Below are positions 1-12,300 of a stretch of 64,000 nt of DNA, one piece after another (the stretch's first letter is position 1; each line of letters opens with the position of its first letter). The notes under the pieces were generated by a model. It was not told the DNA's origin. It ran no database searches and was given only the letters and a program-made list of their open reading frames with translations. Source of the DNA: Aricia agestis (Eukaryota; Arthropoda; Insecta; Lepidoptera; Lycaenidae); NCBI RefSeq assembly GCF_905147365.1, contig NC_056408.1, positions 8,184,001 to 8,248,000 of the forward strand, written 5' to 3'. The position numbers and the translations under genes were made by a program.

Positions 1-167
1 ATAGTAAAGCACTAATGTAATGTTTACCTTAAAAAGATTCACACTACACATTTTCGATTAATACAGACGTTATAGTTATGTTTTGTCTTTATACGTTAGA
101 AAAGGCTTAAAAGGCCAAAACAACTCTAACACACTATGAAAGATTTACAGTTATATCTATAGAGCTA

Positions 168-342
168 CTAGCTGTCCCGGCAAACGTTGTTTTGCCATAT
201 AAATAATTTTTGGTATGAAAAATAGATGTTGGCCGATTCTCAGACCTACTCAATATGCTCACAAAATTTCATGAGAATCGGTCAAGCCGTTTCGGAGGAG
301 TATGGCAACGAAAACTGTGACACGAGAATTTTATATATTAGA
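168..342 (-). mobile_element. Small Helitron, family 2 (short copy)
   Basis: Reads TC…CTAG on the minus strand, flanked A|T (A at 167, T at 343), as expected for Helitrons. It shares ends (TGCCGGGACAGCTAG; AAAATTCTCGTGTCAC) with the full copy at 52058-52371 but lacks the middle. Non-autonomous, no ORF. Confidence 0.7.
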
Positions 343-1462
343 TAACTACGAATAATAAAAACTAAGGAAAAGTAACTCCGTCAAAAAACATGCTCCACAA
401 TACTTGTCAAAAAAGTGTACCTTATGGTGCCTTCTCACGGCGCGTATTATCGCAAGCCGCGCCACGCCGACAAAAATTCAAGTAAAATGAAACTTTATTA
501 ACAAGATAATAGATAGCATTTTGCTCTAAGTCACTTCGTTAAATAAGTAAATTTTAATGATATGCAACTTTATTCACTAGGCAACTAGGTTGCATTTCAA
601 TCTATGCCGCTAATTTTATTAAATTAAGTGTAATTCATTTATTTGATAACAGATGCCGCTGCTTGGCGGCTATCGATTGATGTTGGTATGTTTTTCGCGT
701 GGAATGATGACGAAAGCTTGCAGGATGTACGATTCCGAACAATAATAATAAAACCTTCCCAGTTCCCCGCTACTTTTAAAACTCACAATAATTATTATTA
801 TTATGTTTCCACTTGTACTGGTGGAAGAATGACGCTTCTATTCGAGGACAACATCACAAAATCCGTCTGTACGGCTACCCTGGGACTAAAATCGCTCTGG
901 CATGATAATTCTACAACACCAAGAGTGAGTGTGAATGGAAATATTTACATACTAGTTAATCACCTTATACCTATAACAAATATCTTCGTGCTAGCTATAG
1001 CGCGATGTAGCCGCCAAGCAGCGGCATCTGTTATCGAAATAAAGGAATTAAACTTAATATAATAAAATTAGCGGCATAGATTGAAATGCAACCTAGTTGC
1101 CTAGTGCAAAAAGTTGCATTTCATTAAAATTTACTTATTTAACGTAGTGACTTAGAGCAAAGTTATATCCTATTAACGTGTTAATAAAGTTTAATTTACT
1201 TGAACGTTTGTCAGCGTGGCGCGGCTTGTGATATAACGCGCCGTGAGAAGGGGTGGCTCGTGCTCGCTCGTAATAGCTGGCTCGGCGCGGCGCGGCTTGT
1301 GATATCACACGCCGTGAGAAGCCAGCCTTAGGTACACATTTCAATATATTTGCAATATTTAGGTGACCTTGACTGACGTTACATGACATATCAAAACGAA
1401 CCAAATTTAAAACGGTAATAGTATGGGAGTTACGATTCCTTAGTTTTTATTATTCGTAGTTA
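343..1462. mobile_element. Foldback element with about 350-bp inverted arms
   Basis: Outer ends TAACTACGAATAATAAAAAC and its complement match at 343 and 1462. The arms (about 343-690 and 995-1462) share GCCGCTGCTTGGCGGCTA, the GCAACCTAGTTGCC block and the GCGCGGCTTG/CTCACGGCG block. The right arm carries an extra tandem copy of the last block (about 1255-1325). The 139-codon open frame in the middle (643-1062) spans both arms and is not taken as a gene. Confidence 0.75.
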
Positions 1463-1468
1463 GATAAC

Positions 1469-3060
1469 TATAAATCTTTTGTTATTTACTTTTAAATGTC
1501 GTTTTATATCCTTCAAATTATCCGATGAGCATGACGCAAGGAATTCCACGCGGTCCAGAGCAATTTTTACTCCTTTGAAATCATTATCTAGTCTAACCCT
1601 ATAAGAAAGAATCTCGTTTGATTTTTTGTGTTTTGTTTGGAAGAAGTCGATAAACCTTGAAAACCTGTTTGGTTTTGGGTTCACGATATTAAGCGCAAAA
1701 AGATAGCATCTGAACTTGTGGAATAACAAATACGTAGCGGTACTTGTTTTTGGATTTCTTTGTTTCCAATTTGCGAATGAGTTCAGATTTAAAACGAGGA
1801 GAATCCTAATTTCGACATAATTTGTGGATTCGACAGAATTTGAAAATCAGTTAAGAATTTGTCTAAAATATTCTTAGGTTAAGTAAAGAGAAGTAAAGTA
1901 AACATGTATTGAATATACGATGCCATAACTTCAAATAACAAAACATTCTAAGAACGTGAAAAATAATCTCTAAACCCTTACTTGCTTTGAAGGTGAACTC
2001 CATAATCGAACACATTATCCCGCGAACGGCAGACTTCGTCATAGCCATTTTATTTTACTTTTTTGTTTTTTTTTTCGATGCTTATTTCAAAGTGACCATA
2101 GCTGGACTGGCAAGCGAACGTGTCCAGTTATAGGTGCTGGGGACTCATTAGAGCGCATAATACGGGTCGGCTGGTGCTATTGTTGGCCTCGAAGGGTTGC
2201 TATATCGACCTACTGAACTTATCAACGACACGTTTAAAAACCCTTCATAAACTGTTTTATTCAGTGATTGTAATCAAACGTACCAAAATTAATTGAGCCT
2301 TTGAACAAAGATTCGACGGGCTTTATAAGATTGCAGTTCCCGCAACAAACGCATACAATGATTTGACGTAGATTTATGTTAGCCCTTTTCGTGCTCTCCG
2401 CAGAAAATTGCGCACAATAGAAATTACAGTATTCAAATTACAAGTATCAAGATCTGTACCTGCTGGGGTCTACGCTCTATAGTTACAACACTGGACCAAA
2501 TTGCACCAACAATAAGTCATTTGCTAGATGCAGGTTATAAATCATAGACATATTGTACAGTTTGTGGCTGAAAGTAGATTATTTGTAGGTCATAGCTAAG
2601 TAAATATACAATGTAGTTCGTATATGATTTCCATTCAAAGTAACTTTCTAGGCTATGTATCAGCAATGCTGATTTTATATTTGCCGTAGATTTATCGAAA
2701 CGATAATGCATGTGATAGAAATTCAAGAGCTTTAGATAATAGAAAGCTTAATGCGTCCTTTCTTCACATGGCAAAAGGTCGAATGAGCCACAAAGGAAGT
2801 ACAGTCGCCGACAAATCCGGTGTGTTATTAAAAGCTTTGAAAATCATACACTGGGCTTGACAGCATCTGTACACGACGCGATCAAAATTCTCACGCCTCA
2901 AGCATTCCATAAAATTGGGCAATTTTGACATAAGCTATAATTAAAATCATAAAAAGATCTAACAATAAAATTGGGCCAATTGTAATGAACAATTCCCACT
3001 AACATAGAGCCTACTATAATAGCTACTTATATCAACGTTTGAAGTGGCAAATCAACATAC
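1469..3060. other. Intergenic or intronic, no feature recognised
   Basis: AT-rich, with short random open frames only. If the 3061 exon belongs to scrib, this is intron sequence. No PDZ-coding segment was seen on the minus strand. Confidence 0.5.
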
Positions 3061-3565
3061 CATATCCAAAGACCGTCGGTCGTTCACTGATTCGAACGCG
3101 TCTTAACGAAGATCGTCCCGGCATAGAATTGCTGCCCGTATTGGGAACATTCCCCTCGTATCCATATCGACCAGCCCGTGGTAGCGTGCCATACACTAGA
3201 TTCGCCGTGTCAACATACACTGGCTGATAACGGGGCGGATACTGATGTAAGGGCTGCGTAAATTCAATTTCTCTCGGTCTCAAGCCGTAAATATTCCTCG
3301 GCTGTTCATACTGGTCCAGCGCTTGAAGGCTTTGCGCCGGATATCCTTCTAGCTGCGGTTGTCTTCTATACTTGTCGAGTATAGCGAACGCCCGGTTTTG
3401 CGGCGGGGCATATCGGTCGATGGCGAATATCTCGCTCACGGGCAGCGCAGAACTACTGTTACTCAGGTTACTACGGTTGCTTCTTGTGCTACTTCGTGCA
3501 CTGTTCCTAGTTAGGGACCCATCTCCACGCACACTCAATTTCACCTCTAGTCTTTTGTCTTTCAT
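3061..3565 (-). CDS. Putative alternative first coding exon of scrib (or first exon of an unrelated gene)
   Basis: A 505-bp GC-richer open segment in AT-rich surroundings, starting with ATG at 3565 (A at -3) and ending at a strong donor, GATATG|GTATGT, at 3060. An in-frame TGA lies 39 bases upstream of the ATG, so the frame starts here. It encodes about 168 residues: a basic start (MKDKRLEVKLSVRGDGSLTR), a Ser/Arg/Asn-rich stretch, then three loose repeats of the form (I/L)D(R/K/Q)Y plus Pro/Gln at roughly residues 49, 64 and 83, then a Tyr/Pro/Arg-rich tail. I recognise no domain. It leaves in phase 1, exactly like the scrib exon at 9307, so it could splice to the same PDZ1 exon left of the window. 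The nearest upstream AGs give the wrong entry phase for a cassette after the 9307 exon, favouring a new start. Coding status is fairly sure; membership in scrib is inference. Confidence 0.6.
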
Positions 3566-6500
3566 TATTCTAACACTTTTGGTTTTAAAATTCGAGATCC
3601 ATCTTCACAATTTCAAGTGCTCACTTTAAAAACAATCTTTCAAATTAATTATAGCGAATATAGATAGTTTAGTATACCATCAATATTACTTTTAATTTGA
3701 TTTATTATTCTGTGTGTTGGTGTTTTAATCTGCATATTTATCGCAAGATCAAGATATTTTAGTGATCATTTTGAGAATTTTAATTGCTTCCACGTCCATT
3801 GACGTTTGAATTCAAGTGAAAACGGTTAAATCGCAATTCATTACGATGTTATAGAGAAAACAAAATTTGCAAGATAAATGTCATTAATTAGAGAACCGAC
3901 CGGCCACTAGTATTCAATTTAATCTATTAGTTCAATTCGAATACCGATTCGTTTTAGAAAATATATAATTAAAGTGAGGTAACGGGCTCGATGGAAGAGA
4001 AACCTAACATGGGGCAAATTAATTGGAACGAGTAGTAGAGAAGTAGGCAGGTGAACAATGGACAATTAATCGATGATAGCATCTTATCGATAACAGACGC
4101 ATTCTCTTGAAAGAAATGAATAGTGAAATTGAAGCTTCTTGTTAAATAGTAGTTAAGAAAGTTTAAACTATAAGAAATAAAATAATATGTAATAACTAAT
4201 AACTAATATGATTTTAATAATTAGAATCCTAACAAACTCTTGGGTTAAATCCGTTGTTTATATTAACGATCTGTCTTAAAATGCCGTGAACATGTAGCTA
4301 AAGGCAATATTTACGTACGATAAGATATGACCAGTTCAATAACATGACTAAAACAGGTTGCACACATAATTTATGTCCATTATACGTGCTAGAATAGGGC
4401 GTGTAAACAATTTGTGCGCCTTATCATCCAAGGAAATGTACGATCATGACATTCGATAGTGTAGTTCAACTTTGGAACATTGAATAATGGCCGTAGAAGA
4501 AAGTTAGTTTAGAGAAATACAGGGAAAAGAAACATGCATTGTAAGATATAGCAGATGTCAAAATGAGATAACTATCTTAACAAGAGGATGATGAGACTAA
4601 AATTTAACAAAGAATCTAGTCATGAATGAACTATGGTGAGTCACAAAAAACGTTATGTTACAGTTCCGCGCGACGGACCGATCGATTTTCTATATCAATC
4701 GATTATCTAAATTCAAATTTGTCAAGGATGGCCCGGAGGAATGTGACATTTACTGCCTGTTACCGCTATTTGGTTAAAATTCAAAAGTTACGACTAGAAA
4801 TGAGCTAGTTTTTTTAATAAATATCTATCAATATTGATGAAGATTGACCATTGTGTGAGACGTTATTCGGAATATTTTAAAATTTACATAATCTTTATTT
4901 ATGAAATATCAATGAGTGTTGATTTTTTAAACTTTTTTTTAATATTTAAGAAAAAAACATTAAAAACAAAATCTCCGCCTCCGTTAATACAGGTGACGTA
5001 ACCGTTGTACATGTAAGGTATCACGATGTGTATACGAACGATGGTAATAACTCAACAATAGCTAAGACGACCTTCGAAGTTCGAACACAATACTTAAGCA
5101 AGCGATACTAATAGACAATTATCTATTGAACCGGTAAATAGTTTATGTGAAGTCACATACCTATGTTCATAATAATGGTGACAATAAAAATAATTGACAA
5201 CCAAAGCACACTTTACATATTATTCATAACGACCATCTACGAGGTCATTAGCAATAATATTTTATTTGTTTATAAAATACCGGAAGAAATAATCACAAAA
5301 GATTAATCTCTTTTCCTCTATAAAATAAGTAGAACAAAGAACTTTACTATTGTAAATCTTTTTGAACACTTAATTTCAAACGTAATGGGAAGTAAACACC
5401 ACCTAAATAGAAAATAGCCCACGTTTAAGTGAGTAATCACAACATCACACGCAAAACGTAGAAACAGGTCGATATTTCACATTGCACTTTAAATATACCG
5501 AAGTCAAACTAACGGAGCACAGTCAAAACAAAATCGTCCGTCTTGCATCGTAACTTGGACAGATAATGAGAATTTCTATCGCACAGCCAACGATGCCTCA
5601 CGCGATATTAATATTACAATAAAACTGGCATTTTAAGATGCAAACCGAACGAAATCCACCCGAGCACTGATTGTAACAGAAAATATGTGGCAAAACGGAA
5701 CGTCGAGTACCAGATAAACTGATAAGAACGCGATATGATTGCGACCTTTTACGCGATATAGGGTAACACCCAAATACTAAACCTTAAGCCAACAATTCTT
5801 CTACAAACCTGGGAACCAAAACAAAACAGTTTCGCAAGAGCCCCGGTCTCGAGTTGCAAAATGAGATAAGATGAAAGTGATTCTTAATTACACAAAATTA
5901 CAACAAAGTTTAATTAATACATTAAATAACGTTTAAGACGTTATTAAACTTTAAAATGTTTACCGTCATAATTTCCTTCTTAATCTCTCTGCTTAACTGT
6001 ACATGAGATTCGATGGATCTTGGCATATTAAGCGTAACTTTATATGGAGCTTTCTTAACATTTTTGAAGAAAAAGTACACGACGAAAACGTGATAAAACG
6101 GTTGCAGAGAAATTTGAGTGTGTGCCAAGGGTCTGAACAAATATGTACACTAATGACAAACGTAATACTAGCAATTATGTTAATGTTTCTGTTGGTAATG
6201 TCCGAACAGATAATTTTGATCAATCGAAAGATTTTCATAATAATAAAGGTAATGAAAAAATTATGGGTGCTGCAGTGTTGCGCACAGAAAGAAATTTGAC
6301 TGACTTTGCCTTGGCTTTGACAGGCTAAAAATAGTACTTGCAAGTTTAAAAACATTCGGCAGCGGAGGAAGTTATGTCATCTAGGTCACTTCTGTATGCA
6401 CTAGAATCCTTAAACATGCAATTAAGAGTTACAACACCTATTTCCATATACGTAAAGCAGATCTGGATTTTGACCAAGTTACACATATTGATCCCCTTCC

Positions 6501-7714
6501 GGTTTGCGTAACGTATTAAAGTTCAATAAAACTCGAATTACATAGTGTAACTTAATGCAATCTACATCATAAATTATATCGATAAAGTCGATGCAATCAA
6601 TTAGGCTTTCAAAAACTGGAGCTTGTGCACATAATATTTCATATACGCCTACACAGTATAGCCACTTTATTTTCACTTATGCCCAGTTTTAGAGATTTCT
6701 TGACTGACTCGAGTTAATCTTTCTAATAGAGTTGTTTTGGCTAACGTGTTAAAAGTTAACCAAAACGTGAATAGATAATAAACTTTTGGAACCGAGAGGC
6801 AAGAATCATTTATATTTTCACATCAAAACTGATCACTCAATTTGCAATTAGGTATCGTTATTCAAAGTCAAATATTTTCTGTTACTTTAAAACTCTACCA
6901 GTAATTGTTGCCTTGAGGAAATTTTTACATTTAGTACCTTCATAAAATTTAGATTTTCTTCTTTCTTTCGTACGAATTAAATAATTTAATTTACATGGCA
7001 TGAACTTTACAATTAACATCAATTTATATCACATAGGTGGTAATTATTTTTGTATCGAATGTTCATGGTTAATTCTTTCGAGACAGGAAAGAGAAGTTAA
7101 TAGTTGATGTCTCAATAAGACCGATAGATATTTCGAAATCGTGGAAAACTCGTGCATCACGCTTCCATCAGTTGACTGCGATTTAACGAGAACACAATTT
7201 AAACAAAAACAGAACATTTAACTTTACAAAGTTGCAGAAGAGCACTTTTTGGCCATTTTGAAAACATTAACTTACAAAGTTGCAAAGCTGTCAACAGCCT
7301 TTTATTATAATAGTTAACTGTATTACAAGTATAATTTCACTATCAGTGGTATTTAGTGCAGAGCTGACATGGAAATTGCTTGGTCATTTAGAAACTAACG
7401 TCGCGTTCTTGTGATGCTTCAATGTCTTATACGAAGACATGGGTGGATGAAGTGGGTAACTAGAACTTTAAAACATAAGAGCAATAACTAATTTTCTCCC
7501 TCATAATTTGAACAAACTTTATAACTTACCTACTTTTTCATCTAGTTAATATATTTAGCTAAACACTACTAATATATATTCTGTGGCTAAACATAGAATT
7601 CTCATTGTTTTCATTTCAAATAAATTTCCCGGTCTTAAATCCTCCATATTTTATGCAAGAAAACGACAGTTTCCATATAGTTACCAACTTCATCTAGGTA
7701 CTCAATATGTCTTC
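3566..7714. other. AT-rich stretch with no recognised element
   Basis: No TIR pair, SINE, LINE or supportable exon was found. The part next to 3565 should contain the promoter of the putative alternative first exon, but I see no clear core element. Overlapping open frames on both strands at 5993-6355 have no coding signature. Confidence 0.4.
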
Positions 7715-7724
7715 ATACCTATCA

Positions 7725-8084
7725 TTGAATGCCTCCGTGGTACAGTGGTTAAAAGCGTGGACGTGGGTTCCATTCCCGCGTTGGAATCATGCTATTTCCA
7801 AGTTTGGTTAGAACAATGCAGGCTGATCACCTGATTGTCTGACAAGTAAGATGATCCATGCGACGGATGGGCATGTAAAAAGTCAGTCCTACGCCTGATC
7901 TCTCGCCAGTCTTGTCGGTCTTCCGTCCCACTGGGTTATGACTTATGAGAGAAAACGGAATAGAGAGCGCTCTTGTGTACTGCGCACACACTTGGGCACT
8001 ATAAAATTACTCCTGCGTAACTGGTCAGGTTTCAATGAAACCGCGGCCACCGTCACCGAAACCGGTGTGGGAGTTATAATTATT
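7725..8084 (+). mobile_element. tRNA-derived SINE with 10-bp target-site duplication
   Basis: Begins with a tRNA-like head (GCCTCCGTGGTACAGTGGTT… GTGGGTTCCATTCCCGCGTT, B-box-like). The body contains GGCTGATCACCTGATTGTCT and ends GAAACCGGTGTGGGAG before an ATT-rich tail. Direct repeats ATACCTATCA flank it (7715-7724 and 8085-8094). Related copies are at 30236 and 52387. Confidence 0.9.
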
Positions 8085-8629
8085 ATACCTATCAGTCACT
8101 TTACACTACACACTTGACCACCAATAAAATTGGAAACTGAACTCATTGTGCACACTTCCTAATAATTATTTGTGACTGGTTGTAACCGGTTTCTTGTTTT
8201 GGTTTGAATTATTGCTATGGCAACCGTGAGCCCGAAAATATTGACATAATAACAATTATGGAAGGTAGTAAAGACGGTCACGTGACGTTCAGTATTTAGA
8301 TATTAATAATTGAGCCCCTTACAAATACTATCTCTTAGATTAACACACTTATACACTACAAAAAACGATACTAACATCAACAAGAAATTTGAGAAAATCA
8401 AAGTATTATCCAGAATTCAAAATTAAGAAGCATTAGAAGGAACAGTAAGAATTTAATACGGAGCAGTATGAAGCCGAGTTAATAATATTGTGAAAGCGAA
8501 TTTATTTTCCTCACTGCGAACTAGTTTTATACTGATATTTCGAATCTATATCGTGGAACCAGCTTTATACTACTCTTTACATTATGAAACAAGCTTTATA
8601 ACGTAAAGCCAGGATCACAATATAAATTC

Positions 8630-8760
8630 TAGAGCGAGCGTAAAGCTGTGCACACAATGGCGGCAAAGTGACGGACGGTCGTGATCATTACACGACGGAG
8701 TCACGACCGTGTCGCAACTGTTCTCGGCGCATCGTGTCTCGTCGCTTATGATGTCGAACC
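8630..8760. other. CpG-richer island of unknown role
   Basis: Short GC-rich patch inside AT-rich intron with an inverted pair ACGGTCGTGA / TCACGACCGT. It could be regulatory or an unrecognised repeat; nothing decides. Confidence 0.25.
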
Positions 8761-9306
8761 TTTATCTTTTTTCACGATATCTTCTTTCATTTTATGGTAG
8801 ATGTTATCCGCTCTACTATCTATATTGTATTTTTTATAGTTTGTTTTTATTTTGTATCAAAAATACACAGCAAAAGACGAGTCGCTAAATATTTTTATAT
8901 TATTTATTGCTCTCGTTAAGTGTCGCTTGAAAACGAAATGGATTTTTTTAAAACTGAAATATTCAATATTGTAACTCTTTCTGGTAAAGTCGTGGAAAAG
9001 GACAAATCAACATCCTAACTCTAAAGTCTAAGTATTAGTCCTAATACTTGCAATGAACCCAAAAGTTCATTAAAGTCCAAAACATTGAATTCAAATTTAA
9101 TTTGATCGGTCCGATTTTCAAGTCGTGAAGTTGTCATCTTTGATTATAGTCTATAATCAAAGGTTGTCATATCAAGTTTTAAGTAATGTCTTTATAAGCC
9201 ATTTAAATGATGACACATTTTATGACATACGCCTCGGAAAATCTATCAATACCGTTAGCTCGGTGTTCCGTGACAATATCCGCCGCTTAATGAGGGTGAC
9301 ACTTAC

Positions 9307-9376
9307 CATCAGGCGCGTCGTCTGCGGCCTCCTCGTCGTCGGTTTTCGTTTCGTGTTGCTCTCGTTTCTTTATCGC
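9307..9376 (-). CDS. scrib: scrib exon: acidic linker before PDZ1
   Basis: Acceptor CTGTTTGCAG before 9376; donor GATG|GTAAGT at 9306. 70 nt, entered in phase 0 and left in phase 1. It encodes AIKKREQHETKTDDEEAADD then APD. The next exon should open PDZ1 (…TELRLEQYEIHIERT in fly) and is not visible down to position 1, so this intron is over 9.3 kb. The TTAA of a piggyBac relic is 69 bases upstream of the acceptor. Confidence 0.85.
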
Positions 9377-12300
9377 CTGCAAACAGTGAGATCGTTAGTC
9401 ATTGATACACGAATAACACGCTATATGATAGTTATCATATTATGTTAACCCTCTGCCACTGACGTGACGTCTGACAGACACCAGGATACCTATGAGTAGT
9501 TGCTACGTTGCCAATTCGCGCCGTATAGTTTTGTCTCTCTCTGTACCTTCCTGCGTGGACGCAAGCCGCCCGCCAGTGCAGTGTAGGCAGCTGCAACGCG
9601 TGTATGTGTGGAGCTAGAGCTGTTTGGTGTCTACCAGACGTAAGGTCAGTAATAAATGATGGATCTGGCAGACGTAACGTCAGTAATATCGCTATAATTT
9701 CATATAATAATTTCATATAATCGCTATAATTTCAGTGTCGTAAATACGTCTGGTCAGTAAATTAATGATTGAACTTTTAGCGCAGCTACATTTATTATCA
9801 TTGCTTTTAGATGGCAAGCAACTCTCAAAGTATAGACCTGCAAGGAAGGGAAAGGCTCCTGAAAACGTCAACATTTTGAATGACCAGCAAATTCTGCAGT
9901 GGATAGATGAAGATCAGGATTTTGCTCGAGAATTAGTACTCCCTGCACTAAAACAAAGAGTTTATAATGAAAGATTACCTAGAGAATTGAGAATGACTTT
10001 ACGTCGTGTACTAGGCAATGATTAACCTCCTCCACCCCCCAGGGAGCCTGAATCATCATCAACAAGGAAGTTATGTCGAGTTCGCCCAAGCAAATTGAAA
10101 ATAAAACAAGATTTGCCTGTTGTGCTTGCGCAAAACCTATTTGTCTGCAATGTTCCGTACAAATTTGTGAAGACATAATAGAGAAGTTCAAGGCTGATAA
10201 AAAAAAAACTACTCTAAGGATTTCTTTTTTATTGCTTTTTTTGGTTAATTTTATGTTTAAAGAAGACTGATTTAAGTTAAAAGTGTTGATTTTATGCTAC
10301 GTTTTATTTTAAATAATATTTTAAAGGAGGCTGTGACAAATGTTCCTATTATTACTATGATAATAAAGATTTAATATTTTCGTAATTACGTGTTTCATTT
10401 AACATAATTAATATTAAAATGAGTTTTTATATAATACTATACATATTATATCTAAACAACTTAATTAAAAAAGTTAACCATAAAATTTTTATTGATAATC
10501 AAAGTTTACGTCTGACAGACTACTCCTCAGTAGAATATTTACAAGAACGCCACCTCAGTGGCAGAGGGTTAAGGATCATTATACTGACAACATGGGTTCA
10601 CTCTCGGAGAAATTCAGTGGTATAGCTCTGAACGATTGGTAGTCCGTTCATGGTCAGATAAGAGTGAACTATATTATGTCGTCAGTATAAAGTTTATATC
10701 AGAACTTCTGAAAATGCTATATAAAAAATCAAAAGGCAACAAAACTTAGCATATTATGTAGGAAGCGGCAACTGTAGAAATTATAAGTTAGGTATAAAAC
10801 ATACAAAATCTGATGTAGATATAAGCACAAACAAAAAAATAAGGTTACATTCAACGAATCTGAAAATGAAAAGTGAAAAAGTTTTGTTGTGGATGAGCAT
10901 GAGAATGACGGCAATCACAAACTGATCATTTAAAAAAACACAATGAAAAACATTTAAAGCTAACCAAAATAAAAACTTAGACCTACGACAATACAATGAC
11001 TATACTATGTATATTTATTTTCACTTTACCAAAGCTATATTAACATTTCAGCGGACATAACAACATAAATACCTGCATACAAAACAAATAAAGTACGAGA
11101 AAGTGTATCTGAAATAGCATAAAGTAACAGTACGTACGATAGAGCACGATCAAGATGAAGCCAAGCCAAATAAAGCACACAACTATCTATATCGAAATCT
11201 CTATTCATATTGAATTTATTTTAAACGTAAACAAATATTTGATACGACCAAATTATTATGATTTAAAATTTAAATGTAAATAAGAGAAACATTTAAATTG
11301 GTATGCGTCTGATGTTAGTTTGTTTTCTTAGGTCGTTGTCAAGACAGACAAAAAGACACTTGTTTTCTCCCAAAACGATACTAATACTAATGCAATCTCT
11401 TTTCAAATGTGTCGAAACGACTGAACCAGGAAAGTGATTTAAAATAACGGTTTTCCTATGCGAATGGAACGTGCGTTCCAAACTTAAAAAATTAAATTCG
11501 TTCGAATTCCTCACCCGAGCGAGCCATCCCCCCGCCGTTTTCAGACACCTCATTGTCCACACACTTTTCGCACCACACTTCGTCGGAACATCGTAAATTG
11601 TATGAGGCCTCTGACTGGGTACCGACTGTCTTGCTCGAGGGCTGCCCACCAGCCCGGAACCAACAATTACCCACGCTCGCAATTTAATTTAACGGGCATT
11701 TCCCCGCGAACGCCAAGTAACATTGAGTTTTCATACGCGTGATGCGTCTCACAAGACAATAGTCCGATTCCGTGATCGCTTTTCCCCGCTAACCAGAAGC
11801 ATAGCGTGGATCGGCGGCCCCTCCGTATAAAATGTTAAGGGTAAAGATTTCTCACAATAAACCGATGTAGAGTGCTGCCATCTTTTAACGCTTAACGCGG
11901 GAATGAAAAAAATGCGTGTCTTTTTACTTTCGTCATTTGGGAAAAAATATGCAGTTTTTATTAATTTTCTCTTACGCACATTGGGCCTCCTCGGGGCCCG
12001 TGTAATTTATGATACGGCATATATGGTAGCTAGTTAGCTACGCCCCTGCCGCTAGGTCGAGATACGATCGTGATGGATCGCTTGATGCCGATCTCGTGCG
12101 CGTCACTCTACAATTAATTTACCTCGCCCAGGTATTGTTCTCTCTTAGTTATTATAATTCAAATTATGACGGGATAGCCGCTAGATTATTGTCATTGGAA
12201 GTAATGACTCGTGACTCGTGAGTGCTATTTTATTAGCAATCGTTTTAGTTTTTTTTATTACTATTGTAATTACTTGTCCTTCGAATATTAAGACTACTTG

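Noticed and set aside
643..1062. 139-codon open frame as a gene
   Set aside because: It spans the arms and centre of a foldback element and its ends are inverted repeats of each other; no domain.
5993..6355. 120-codon minus and 98-codon plus frames on opposite strands
   Set aside because: Mutually overlapping, low-complexity, no start context or homology; chance open frames in AT-rich DNA.
1..9306. PDZ1 exon of scrib within the window
   Set aside because: No minus-strand segment encodes a GLGLSI/GGKG-like PDZ motif; must lie beyond the left edge.
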